Of a DNA stretch of 47,517 nt, positions 7,962 to 15,641 are shown piece by piece; the first letter of the stretch is position 1; each line of letters opens with the position of its first letter. Location: NCBI GenBank assembly GCA_018971775.1, contig JAGXAB010000051.1, positions 1 to 47,517 on the forward strand, written 5' to 3'. A model generated the notes under the pieces. It was given only the letters and a program-made list of their open reading frames with translations, searched no databases and was not told the DNA's origin. Position numbers and translations under genes: made by a program. The DNA comes from Cyanobacteria bacterium REEB67. Its GTDB lineage: Bacteria; Cyanobacteriota; Vampirovibrionia; Obscuribacterales; Obscuribacteraceae.

Positions 7962-8960
7962 ATGGCAAAAATTGTACGTTTCCATGAGCTTGGCTCGGCC
8001 GATGTCTTGAAAATCGAAGATGTGCCCGACGAGCCTCTGGCGCCGGACGAGGCCAGAATTAAAGTACGGGCGATTGGGCTGAACCGGGCCGAAGTACTTT
8101 TGCGTCAGGGGCGCTATTTGGAAAGGCCGCGTTTGCCCTCGCGGATAGGCTATGAAGCGAGCGGCGAAATATTGGAGCTGGGGGCGGAAGCGGCCAGGCT
8201 TGGTTTTAGGGTTGGCGAAAAGATCAGTGTGATGCCATGCTTTTCGATGACGCGTTATGGGGTTTATGGGCGGGAGGCCGTTGTGCCGGCCCGGGCTCTG
8301 GCCAGGTATCCCGATAGCTTGAGTGAGGTCGAGGCGGCGGCGGTCTGGATGCAATATCTCACCGCCTATGGTGCTCTGATTGAAATTGGCAAATTGCAAA
8401 AAAATGAATGGCTATTGGTAACGGCTGCTTCGAGCTCGGTTGGTTACTCGGCGATTCAACTGGCCAAAAACATCGGAGTGAAAGTGATCGGCACCACTCG
8501 CAGTACCGCCAAGCGCGAACTGCTGCTCGAAGCTGGTGCGGATCATGTCATTGTCACCGATGAGCAAAACCTGAGGCAGGAAGTGTCGAGTTTCACGGGT
8601 GGGCATGGTGCTGACGTTATCTTCGATGCCGTAGCCGGACCGATTATGGCTGATCTCGCCGTTGCCGCCGCTTACCAGGCGCGTATCTTCATCTATGGTG
8701 CCCTTTCTTTGCAAACGACAGTCTTCCCATTGCAGACGGCGTTGCGCAAGGGTTTGAGTATAAACGGTTATACGATGTTTCAGATCGTGGACGATGAAGA
8801 GCGCTTCAAGCGGGCTCGCGACTATATCTACGCGGGGCTTGCCGACGGCACTCTGAAGCCAGTGATCGATAAAGTCTTTGCCTTGGAAGAGATAGTCGAG
8901 GCGCAAAAATACATGGAAACCAATCAGCAGAACGGCAAAATAATGGTGCGCGTAGACTGA
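7962..8960 (+). CDS. Zinc-free medium-chain dehydrogenase, quinone oxidoreductase type
   Basis: This 332-residue protein belongs to the MDR superfamily. An N-terminal GroES-like domain (residues 1 to about 130, with IKVRAIGLNRAEVLLRQG and IGYEASGEI) precedes a Rossmann domain with the NADPH-binding loop VTAASSSVGYSAIQLAKNIG near residues 150-169. The catalytic zinc ligands of alcohol dehydrogenases are absent, as in quinone oxidoreductases and zeta-crystallin. It likely reduces quinones or enones with NADPH. It stands divergent from ribokinase across 120 bp, and convergent with the beta-oxidation gene. A weak promoter-like pair (TTGATT at 7868-7873, TAATTG at 7892-7897, 18-base spacer) lies in between. 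Substrate not predictable. Confidence 0.88.
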   Translation: MAKIVRFHELGSADVLKIEDVPDEPLAPDEARIKVRAIGLNRAEVLLRQGRYLERPRLPSRIGYEASGEILELGAEAARLGFRVGEKISVMPCFSMTRYGVYGREAVVPARALARYPDSLSEVEAAAVWMQYLTAYGALIEIGKLQKNEWLLVTAASSSVGYSAIQLAKNIGVKVIGTTRSTAKRELLLEAGADHVIVTDEQNLRQEVSSFTGGHGADVIFDAVAGPIMADLAVAAAYQARIFIYGALSLQTTVFPLQTALRKGLSINGYTMFQIVDDEERFKRARDYIYAGLADGTLKPVIDKVFALEEIVEAQKYMETNQQNGKIMVRVD

Positions 8961-9018
8961 TTGCGCCGACACTGCTTCGCTTAGCTACTCGAGCTAGTTA
9001 TTCATTATAGGCTTCGGT

Positions 9019-11217
9019 CTAACCTTCGCCCGAAGCGTAGAAGCGGCGCCCCTGTTCGTTCATGGTGGTGAGTAAGGTTGAAACCTTCCGCACCTGGCCA
9101 TCGACCGGCATCATTTCATAGACTTTTTGCAGTCGGGCGATCAAGTCGGCAATGCCTGTTTGATCTGCGTAGCGCAGAGGACCGCCGCGGAAGGCCGGGA
9201 ATCCGGCGCCGATGATCATCGCCAGGTCGAGCTCGCGTGCTTTGCGTACGACTTTCTCTTCCAGGCACCGTGCTGCTTCATCTACCATGGGCAAAATCAG
9301 ACGATCTTGCAGAAGCTGAACTGTTGCCTGATCGGGTTTCTCAGCGCTGACCGTCAATTTATTCAGGGTGACGAAGCGAGGATTGAAATCGCCTTTGCGG
9401 CCGGAGGCGTCCCAGATAAAGAGACCGTTATCGACGGATTTACCGGTAAAGCCCGCTGCATCGCTGTCTTTCATCACCGTGGGTGGTGTGAAGCGCTCGC
9501 CGAAGCTGGCGTAGAGTTCTTTTGCCACGGTGATGCAGAGTTTGACGCCGAGTTCGTCGACAAGGGTAAAAGGACCCATAGGCAGACCAAATTGCAGCGC
9601 TGCTTCTTCGAGCCAGTTGAGCGGTACCCCCTCGTCGGCAAGGCGTGAAGCTTCCAGTAGATGACTGGTAAGCAGGCGGTTGACGATAAAACCTGTGGAA
9701 TCTTTGACGCTGATCGGTGTTTTCTTCAATGCGGTGACGAGACCGAGCGCCCGGGCATTGGCTTCGTTTGAAGTATTTGGATGGCTGGCGACTTCGACTA
9801 GGGTCATTTTGTCGACAGGGTAGAAGAAATGCGTGCCGATAAAGCGTTTCGGATTTTTGAGATTTTGTCCAAGCTCAATAAGCTCGAGGGCCGAGGTATT
9901 TGTCGCGATAACGCAGTCTTCACTCACATGCTTTTCTATTTCACAGAGGACAGCTTCTTTGATTTTGAAGTCTTCCAGTACGGCCTCCAGGACGAGGTCG
10001 CAATCTTTGAGGATGGCGTAATCGGACGAGACGGCGATATCGTTGTCGGCACTGGTCTGTTCACCAATAATTTGTTCACCGCTGCTCTGTTCACCGCTGC
10101 TCATGGCCTTTTGCAGGGCTTGGCGAATCTGATCTTCTTTTGCCTTACCCGATGTTTTCAGTCTGACGGACATGCCCTGGGCCAGAGCGAAGTGCGCTAT
10201 CTCCATGCCCATGATGCCACTGCCGACGATGCCGAGTGTCTTCACCGGTTGTTTGGCCGTCCTCTCGGCCGTGCGCGCTGCCGAGCGAGTGACAAAGTCC
10301 TGAGAAAAGAAAAATTGGATCAGGTTGCGCGATGTATTGCCAAAGGCGAGTTCTGAGAAATACTCCGCTTCCTTTGCCAGGCCGTCTTTTAGTTCTGTGG
10401 TTTGCGAAAGGCGCACGCAGTCGATAGCTTTGAGCGGGGCCGGATAGTGTCCTTTTAAGCGGATTTTCACCGAGCGCTCCATCAGAGCGAAAAGTTTTTT
10501 CAATTTTTCCGGATCTTCAGCTGCCTTTGGCGGCCGTGGCGCGATGTTCTTTTCGCATTCATCGAACAGTTGTAGCGCTAGGGCGCGGGCTCGCCCTTGC
10601 AGGTTTTCCGGCTCGACAAGCTCGTCGATTATGCCGAGTTCGAGGGCTTTTTCCGGACTGGTCGGTGCTGCTTCCAGGATGAAGTCCAGAGCTTGTTTTA
10701 CCGGTATCAGTCGGGGCAGTCTTTGTGTGCCGCCAAGACCGGGTATCAATCCAAGGCGTACTTCTGGCAGGCCGATGATCGTCAGGTGAGAATTGGTGGC
10801 AATGCGACGAGTGGTGCACAGAGCCGCTTCCAGCCCGCCTCCCAGGCATGGACCGTGGATCGCTGCCACGGTCGGTTTGCCGAGATTCTCCAGGCTGTTG
10901 AAGACAGCCTGACCTTCGCTTGCCAGTCTGTGCGCGGCTTGCAACGATTCGAAAGCAAGCAATTCATGCAGGTCTGCTCCGGACACGAAGGTGTCGGGTT
11001 TAGCCGAGGCGATGATCAGCGCTTTGATCGATTTGTCGGCGGCGATTTCTTTGACCAGTTCGCGCAATTCTTTCATGGTGGCATCGCCGAGCACGTTTAC
11101 TTTGCCGGCGCAGTCAAACCAGAGAGTGGCCACGCCGTCGGGTGCACGGTCTAGACGCAGGGTCCTGGGCGGCTGCAAGGTGCCTAGTGATGATTTATCC
11201 GTCGAAGAATTTTGCAC
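9019..11217 (-). CDS. fadJ: Fatty-acid oxidation complex alpha subunit (enoyl-CoA hydratase / 3-hydroxyacyl-CoA dehydrogenase)
   Basis: This 732-residue bifunctional enzyme has two parts. The enoyl-CoA hydratase domain (residues about 15-230) has the oxyanion and acid-base motif GPCLGGGLEAALC and GLPEVRLGLIPGLGGTQRLP, with both conserved glutamates. The 3-hydroxyacyl-CoA dehydrogenase domain (about 320-700) has the NAD-binding LGIVGSGIMGMEIA and the catalytic-His motif GTHFFYPVDKMTLVEV. It hydrates trans-2-enoyl-CoA and oxidises the product to 3-ketoacyl-CoA. The start is GTG 11217 with AGGGGG nine bases upstream. A gene for the thiolase beta subunit is not adjacent. FadB or FadJ cannot be told apart here; the symbol is the closest match. 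The DUF4388-like gene lies 29 bp upstream and may share its transcript. Confidence 0.88.
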   Translation of the reverse strand: MQNSSTDKSSLGTLQPPRTLRLDRAPDGVATLWFDCAGKVNVLGDATMKELRELVKEIAADKSIKALIIASAKPDTFVSGADLHELLAFESLQAAHRLASEGQAVFNSLENLGKPTVAAIHGPCLGGGLEAALCTTRRIATNSHLTIIGLPEVRLGLIPGLGGTQRLPRLIPVKQALDFILEAAPTSPEKALELGIIDELVEPENLQGRARALALQLFDECEKNIAPRPPKAAEDPEKLKKLFALMERSVKIRLKGHYPAPLKAIDCVRLSQTTELKDGLAKEAEYFSELAFGNTSRNLIQFFFSQDFVTRSAARTAERTAKQPVKTLGIVGSGIMGMEIAHFALAQGMSVRLKTSGKAKEDQIRQALQKAMSSGEQSSGEQIIGEQTSADNDIAVSSDYAILKDCDLVLEAVLEDFKIKEAVLCEIEKHVSEDCVIATNTSALELIELGQNLKNPKRFIGTHFFYPVDKMTLVEVASHPNTSNEANARALGLVTALKKTPISVKDSTGFIVNRLLTSHLLEASRLADEGVPLNWLEEAALQFGLPMGPFTLVDELGVKLCITVAKELYASFGERFTPPTVMKDSDAAGFTGKSVDNGLFIWDASGRKGDFNPRFVTLNKLTVSAEKPDQATVQLLQDRLILPMVDEAARCLEEKVVRKARELDLAMIIGAGFPAFRGGPLRYADQTGIADLIARLQKVYEMMPVDGQVRKVSTLLTTMNEQGRRFYASGEG

Positions 11218-11246
11218 TTAAAAGGCCCCCTTGTTGATGATGTAGT

Positions 11247-12263
11247 TCAGGCGATGGCTCTGGTCAGTTTGTAGCCGAAGGATACAGATTCTGATAAGAG
11301 GTGCACGGGCAGGATGTGCGCGTCGATCGCCGCCGAATTTTTTTCTTTGGTTTCCAGGATGACCGCCGTACTGTCTTCTGAATAACTCTGTTCGCGGATT
11401 TTGTAAGCTCCGGCCATGACTCCTTCGTGAATGAAAAGAATGGTCGATATCAGGTCTGAATCCTGGGCGATGGTGATGCAGCCTGTTTCGCCCGCCAGTT
11501 TCATCGAAACTATGGCATGGTCTAAGTAGTCGGCCGGAGACTTGCCTGGATCTTTGGTGATCGGCACGCCGAGAAAAAGCGCCGCCATGCTGAGGACAAC
11601 GCCTTCCGGCAGTTCATATACCGTAAGCATGGTTTCCGGTTCGAGCAGATCGATGCCGATCATTTTTGTCGCTTTATCGACCGGATAAGTTTCTTGCGCG
11701 TCCTTTTTACCGTAGATAGCTCCGACGATACGACCATTGATTATGACCATTGCCGAACGTGATTTTTTTTCTTCGGAGCGCGCTTTGATGCAGCCGGTAA
11801 AATTTGCCAGCTCCAGATCGGTGAGCAATTTTTTTGCGTCGCAATTGGCGCACTGCAACTCGTGCAAGAGCTTGCCCGACACCGAGGGCATGAAGAGGTC
11901 GATGGCGCGTCTTACTTTCTGATTGGTCGGATAGCTATCCACCCAGATCGAAAAGGCGTTTTCTTCATCGGGGGCTGTGCTCAGCTGGATGGTTTCGGTC
12001 GTGCCGAGCATGAAAGCAAAAGTCATGAGGGCGCGGTTATTGTGCATGCAAACAAATGTTGCCGGCACATTCTGGCCGATCTCAAGCGGCTCGGTGCTAG
12101 GCACGAAGGCTTTCATCGGCACTTGATCGGCGGAGGAATCGGCCGGCGGAGGCAATTTGCCCGAAACGACGACGGCGCCGTAACCGCCGGGCTCGATGCT
12201 TTCGATGCGGCAGATGACGCCCTGACCGGGCTTGTAGGAGGTTATGTGGGACGGATCGCTCAT
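11247..12263 (-). CDS. Protein with two DUF4388/PATAN-like repeats and an OB-like N-terminus
   Basis: I do not recognise a named family for this 338-residue cytoplasmic protein. Residues about 8-95 read like a beta-barrel segment (GQGVICRIESIEPGGYGAV, later PLEIGQNVPATFVCMHNNRA). Two later segments share a pattern: FTGCIKARSEEKKSRSAMVI followed by INGRIVGAIYG, and ETGCITIAQDSDLISTILF followed by IHEGVMAGAYKIREQ. The form 'TGxIxx...xxxhhhxxGxhxxAxY' is typical of DUF4388 (PATAN) domains, which bacteria use in gliding, signalling and regulatory proteins. A CxxC pair (CANCD) lies near residue 140. It stands 29 bp upstream of the beta-oxidation gene on the same strand, so they may be co-transcribed. 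The domain call is by eye. Confidence 0.7.
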   Translation of the reverse strand: MSDPSHITSYKPGQGVICRIESIEPGGYGAVVVSGKLPPPADSSADQVPMKAFVPSTEPLEIGQNVPATFVCMHNNRALMTFAFMLGTTETIQLSTAPDEENAFSIWVDSYPTNQKVRRAIDLFMPSVSGKLLHELQCANCDAKKLLTDLELANFTGCIKARSEEKKSRSAMVIINGRIVGAIYGKKDAQETYPVDKATKMIGIDLLEPETMLTVYELPEGVVLSMAALFLGVPITKDPGKSPADYLDHAIVSMKLAGETGCITIAQDSDLISTILFIHEGVMAGAYKIREQSYSEDSTAVILETKEKNSAAIDAHILPVHLLSESVSFGYKLTRAIA

Positions 12264-12346
12264 CGCAAGTAAAACCTAAGCTAAATCAGGGCCTAGTTTA
12301 TCACTGTATTGGCGGTTAAAATGGCGTGGCAGTAAGGAGTCATGGT

Positions 12347-13078
12347 TTGTTGTCGATTTGTGCGTATTTTTTAATTGCCGGGCTCAGGTTGCGGTCGCTA
12401 AGCCGTCTCCATGAGCTTCTTTTGATCGTCTTGGCTGGCTCGACTCTGGCTTTTTCCTTGACAAGCTGCTCGCAGCAGCCCGATTCTGTTGATCGCGGCC
12501 AGCAGACGATAGCCGAGTCGCAAGAGAAGACCGATTCCAGGCCCATTCCCAAAAAGCTCAAAGACGCTGATCCAAACAATCGCGTCAGCCTGGCCGAAGT
12601 GACCAGTATCGCCGCCGACGCCGATAAGACGTTTGTGGACGGTTGGATCGATGGGCGCGATTCGCGCACTTTCAAGTCGTATTATAAAAATCTGCCGGCG
12701 CTGGAAAAAGCGCAGTTTGCCATGGCCTATCACGATATGGTGGAAAATTCGGATCAAAATTTAGCCGAATCCTACAAGACTTACATTCCTTACAAAGAGC
12801 GGGTCAGATTCGCTAGAAATTATTGGGAAAATTCCAGCGAAGCGGCAAAGTTCAAAAGCGAAATAGAAAAGATGCAGGTGGCCTGGATACACGAATCGCT
12901 TCTCGATGGTTCCGAGCTCTGGTGGCGGGCTGCTGAAAATCACTTTGGCAATGCCATCGATTCGCCTACGCAAATGGCTCATGATGTCGAGCAGAATATG
13001 GTCTCCAAATATATGGAAGATGAAGGCACAGAGAGCACTTTTTCTCAACAGATGTCGATCAAGAAACCTGCAAAATAA
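12347..13078 (+). CDS. Lipoprotein of unknown function
   Basis: The start is uncertain. TTG 12347 is preferred because AAGGAG (12334-12339) lies seven bases upstream; GTG 12326 is in the same frame. The product (about 243 residues) has a long hydrophobic leader ending in a lipobox, LTSC followed by SQQPD, so Cys is probably lipidated after signal peptidase II cleavage. The mature part is polar and rich in Asp, Glu and Lys, mostly helical, with aromatic clusters (RTFKSYYKNLPALEKAQFAM and RVRFARNYWENSSEAAKF). No known domain was recognised. The degenerate GGDEF gene follows after 42 bp on the same strand. Confidence 0.75.
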   Translation: MLSICAYFLIAGLRLRSLSRLHELLLIVLAGSTLAFSLTSCSQQPDSVDRGQQTIAESQEKTDSRPIPKKLKDADPNNRVSLAEVTSIAADADKTFVDGWIDGRDSRTFKSYYKNLPALEKAQFAMAYHDMVENSDQNLAESYKTYIPYKERVRFARNYWENSSEAAKFKSEIEKMQVAWIHESLLDGSELWWRAAENHFGNAIDSPTQMAHDVEQNMVSKYMEDEGTESTFSQQMSIKKPAK

Positions 13079-13120
13079 AGTTCGGTAATTTTCCCAATCA
13101 ACAAATAAAGAGTTTTTGCC

Positions 13121-13822
13121 GTGTCCGATAATAGAAACAAGCGATTTGATGAAAACCAGGAGCGAGAGCTGCTTTTCCAGAAGCGTCTGGCCGAATTGCG
13201 GGCCCGCAATAATCAATTTCCCTGGAATTTGAGTGAAACTCCTGATTTCGATATCCCGCGGGCCCAGTCTAAACTGTTTGCCGAGCGCTCTATCGAGGAT
13301 CCCAATCTATCCGATGAAGAAGTCGAGCGCCGGGCGCTGCTCGACCTCAACTCGTTCAATTTTTGGAGCTTCTACAAGCGGCTCAATTACGAAGTGCGCC
13401 GCGCCAATCGCTATAAACGGCCGCTCTCCGTCCTCTTTGTCACGATCGACAATCTCAGTAAAATCGTTGACGCTTTTGGATTGCGTGGCGAAAATGCCGT
13501 CATCCTTGGCTGCGGCAAAGTCTTGCTCGGTTGCGTCCGCGATGTCGACGTAGCTGGCCGCTGCCGTGACGATTCTTTTGGCGTGATCTTACCGGAGACG
13601 CCGCGTAACGGCGCTGAAGTGGCCGCTGAGCGGATGCGCACAAAGATGGAAGATCTCGAGACCGTCTTTGATGGCGTCAGTATCTGTACAACAGTAACCG
13701 TCGGCGGTGCCAGCCTCGAGGAGGGCGTGCAGACCGCCGACGCTTTGATCAACCTCTGTGTCGAGTCCCTGAAACTCGGCATTACCAGCGGTGGTAACAC
13801 CGTCAATTTCCCCGTGCTCTGA
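13121..13822 (+). CDS. Degenerate GGDEF-domain protein
   Basis: This 233-residue protein starts at GTG 13121, with AAAGAG eight bases upstream. The first 85 residues are charged and helical. Residues about 88-230 follow the diguanylate cyclase fold: RANRYKRPLSVLFVTIDNL, ILGCGKVLLGCVRDVDVAGR, then ILPETPRNGAEVAAERMRTK. The active-site GGDEF is replaced by RDDSF (in GRCRDDSFGVILPE), and the substrate-binding FKxxND is also changed (LSKIVD). Cyclic di-GMP synthesis is therefore unlikely. Such domains often act as GTP or effector sensors or as interaction modules. It probably shares a transcript with the upstream lipoprotein gene. No EAL, HD-GYP or receiver domain is attached. Confidence 0.8.
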   Translation: MSDNRNKRFDENQERELLFQKRLAELRARNNQFPWNLSETPDFDIPRAQSKLFAERSIEDPNLSDEEVERRALLDLNSFNFWSFYKRLNYEVRRANRYKRPLSVLFVTIDNLSKIVDAFGLRGENAVILGCGKVLLGCVRDVDVAGRCRDDSFGVILPETPRNGAEVAAERMRTKMEDLETVFDGVSICTTVTVGGASLEEGVQTADALINLCVESLKLGITSGGNTVNFPVL

Positions 13823-13892
13823 GCGCTGCGCTCGGGATTTGATGCCTTTGATTTTCAGTTTCTAATTTATCTGCTTTCGATTTTCTGATTTT

Positions 13893-15629
13893 CTAAAGTG
13901 TGGTCAATTTCTCGCGTGCCTTGGCTACGCGTGCATCGCTCGCCGGTGCCAGTTTTACGAACTGGTCAAGCTCTATTTTGGCGCCGGCATGGTCGCCGAG
14001 CGTTTCCATAATGCCGGCCAGCAGATAGTGCGCGTCGGCGTTTTTGGGATCGAGACTGCTTGCTTCCATATACGCGGCCTCGGCTGATACCAGATCGCCT
14101 TTGAGAAAGAGGCAGGAGCCGAGATTTAGCTTGGAAGCTATCGATTTTGGATCGAGTTTGACCGCTAGCTTGGCATGGTTGAGGGCCTGGGCCAGGTTGT
14201 TGGACTTAGCATAGGCATTGCTGAGACGGTCCTGCACGGCGGCGGAATCGGGGAAGAGAGTGGCTGCCTGGTCGAGGATTTTGATAGCGCTGTCGAAATT
14301 GCTGGCGGCGACGCAGCGACTGGCTAAAGCCATGATGATGATTCTGTTTTTCGGATCCAGGGCATAGGCTTGCTCTAGCTCGCGGTCGCTCTCATCGACT
14401 TTGCCGAGCTTGGAGAGCACGCGGGCGTAATTGGCGTGGAAAAGTGCGTCGCGCGGACTGAGGGCGATCGCCGCTTTGTATTGATCGAGGGCGCCGGCCC
14501 AATCGCCTTTGATGCTGAGCACCGCGCCGTAGTCACCGACGGCATCGGCATAAGTATTGTCAGTCTGAATCGCTGCTTGATATTCGGCAATGGCATTGTC
14601 AAAATCACCGGCGGCGACGAAATTGTTCGCCTTCAAATAATGCGCTTCGGCGGCGACGAAGGTCAGTACATTAGCCGGGATGTCTTTAACCTTTTCGCTA
14701 CTGGCGGCGCCAAGTATTGCCGGGTTGCCGTTCCATTCGGATTTTATCTGGGGCGTTTGCTTGCCGCGGTCGGCCGTATCGGCTTCGGTTTTAGCTCGTG
14801 CTTCGAGAAAGGCCTGATCAATTGATACCAGACCGTTATTGGCCTTGAGGGCGGCTATTAGATTTTTGGAAAAAAGACAGCCTTTGGTCTCCTGGTCCGG
14901 TTTGCTGGATGAAATGATCATATAGCCAGAACCAAGTGCCACCGGTTCTTCCGTTTTGAATTTTTCACCGGGCAGAGCCTTTGCGCCGGAGCGCAGTTCA
15001 GCGGCACCGCTATAGGGCGCTTCGATGACGAGGATGATGCGATTGGTTTTTACTTCCTGCCGCAGTGTATCCATAAGGGTTTTCATCGAAAAGCAGGTGG
15101 AATAAGGGTTGTCCAGGGCGCAGTCATAGGCGCAGAGATAGCTGCCACCGTCGGTGGTGGGGAAAGCCTGGGTAGCGATATAGACGACGACCAGATCGTC
15201 GGCGCCAGCCAGGCTGCCGAGCCAGCCTTTGCCCAGGTTGGCCAGGACGTTTTGCCTGGTCGCCTCCGAATTGATCAGAGTCTTGACGTGGGAGTCGGGG
15301 AAGCGTCCGCTGTTTGGATCTTTTAGATATTCGCCAAAACTTTTCGCTGCCAGATCCATTTTAGAATCGGTCGTATCGAGGCGACTTTCTTTGTATTTTG
15401 CGGCGCCAATTACCACTGCCCATTTTTGCTTGATTGGGCTGTTCTTGCTTTTAGCGTTGGGATCGAGGTCCTGGATTTTCGTCCAGTTGACGCCCTGTGC
15501 AGGCGATTTTGAGAGGTCGGAATTATCAGAGGCAAGGGCTGGTTTCAGCAGCGCTGCAAATACGCACAGAGAAAGGACCGAGGCGAGCAATAAGGAGGCG
15601 GTCTGCGTTAGCTTCTTCGTCTTCTTCAT
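13893..15629 (-). CDS. Secreted caspase-fold pseudoprotease with TPR repeats
   Basis: The start chosen is ATG 15629, with GGAAG upstream. The 578-residue product has a signal peptide (residues 1-33, ending KPALA) and a caspase-like p20 fold: WAVVIGAAKYKES (70-82), LVVVYIATQAF (146-156), SYLCAYDCAL (163-172) and RIILVIEAPYSGAAEL (197-212). In active clan CD enzymes the second motif is YxAGHG and the last DACYSG. Here the catalytic His is Gln154 and the catalytic Cys is Pro205. Residues about 330-578 are six TPR units (for example DYGAVLSIKGDWAGALDQY). It is probably a periplasmic binding scaffold, not a protease. It follows the alpha/beta hydrolase gene after 12 bp and is very likely co-transcribed. 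Confidence 0.85.
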   Translation of the reverse strand: MKKTKKLTQTASLLLASVLSLCVFAALLKPALASDNSDLSKSPAQGVNWTKIQDLDPNAKSKNSPIKQKWAVVIGAAKYKESRLDTTDSKMDLAAKSFGEYLKDPNSGRFPDSHVKTLINSEATRQNVLANLGKGWLGSLAGADDLVVVYIATQAFPTTDGGSYLCAYDCALDNPYSTCFSMKTLMDTLRQEVKTNRIILVIEAPYSGAAELRSGAKALPGEKFKTEEPVALGSGYMIISSSKPDQETKGCLFSKNLIAALKANNGLVSIDQAFLEARAKTEADTADRGKQTPQIKSEWNGNPAILGAASSEKVKDIPANVLTFVAAEAHYLKANNFVAAGDFDNAIAEYQAAIQTDNTYADAVGDYGAVLSIKGDWAGALDQYKAAIALSPRDALFHANYARVLSKLGKVDESDRELEQAYALDPKNRIIIMALASRCVAASNFDSAIKILDQAATLFPDSAAVQDRLSNAYAKSNNLAQALNHAKLAVKLDPKSIASKLNLGSCLFLKGDLVSAEAAYMEASSLDPKNADAHYLLAGIMETLGDHAGAKIELDQFVKLAPASDARVAKAREKLTTL

Positions 15630-15641
15630 CAAACTTCCGTT

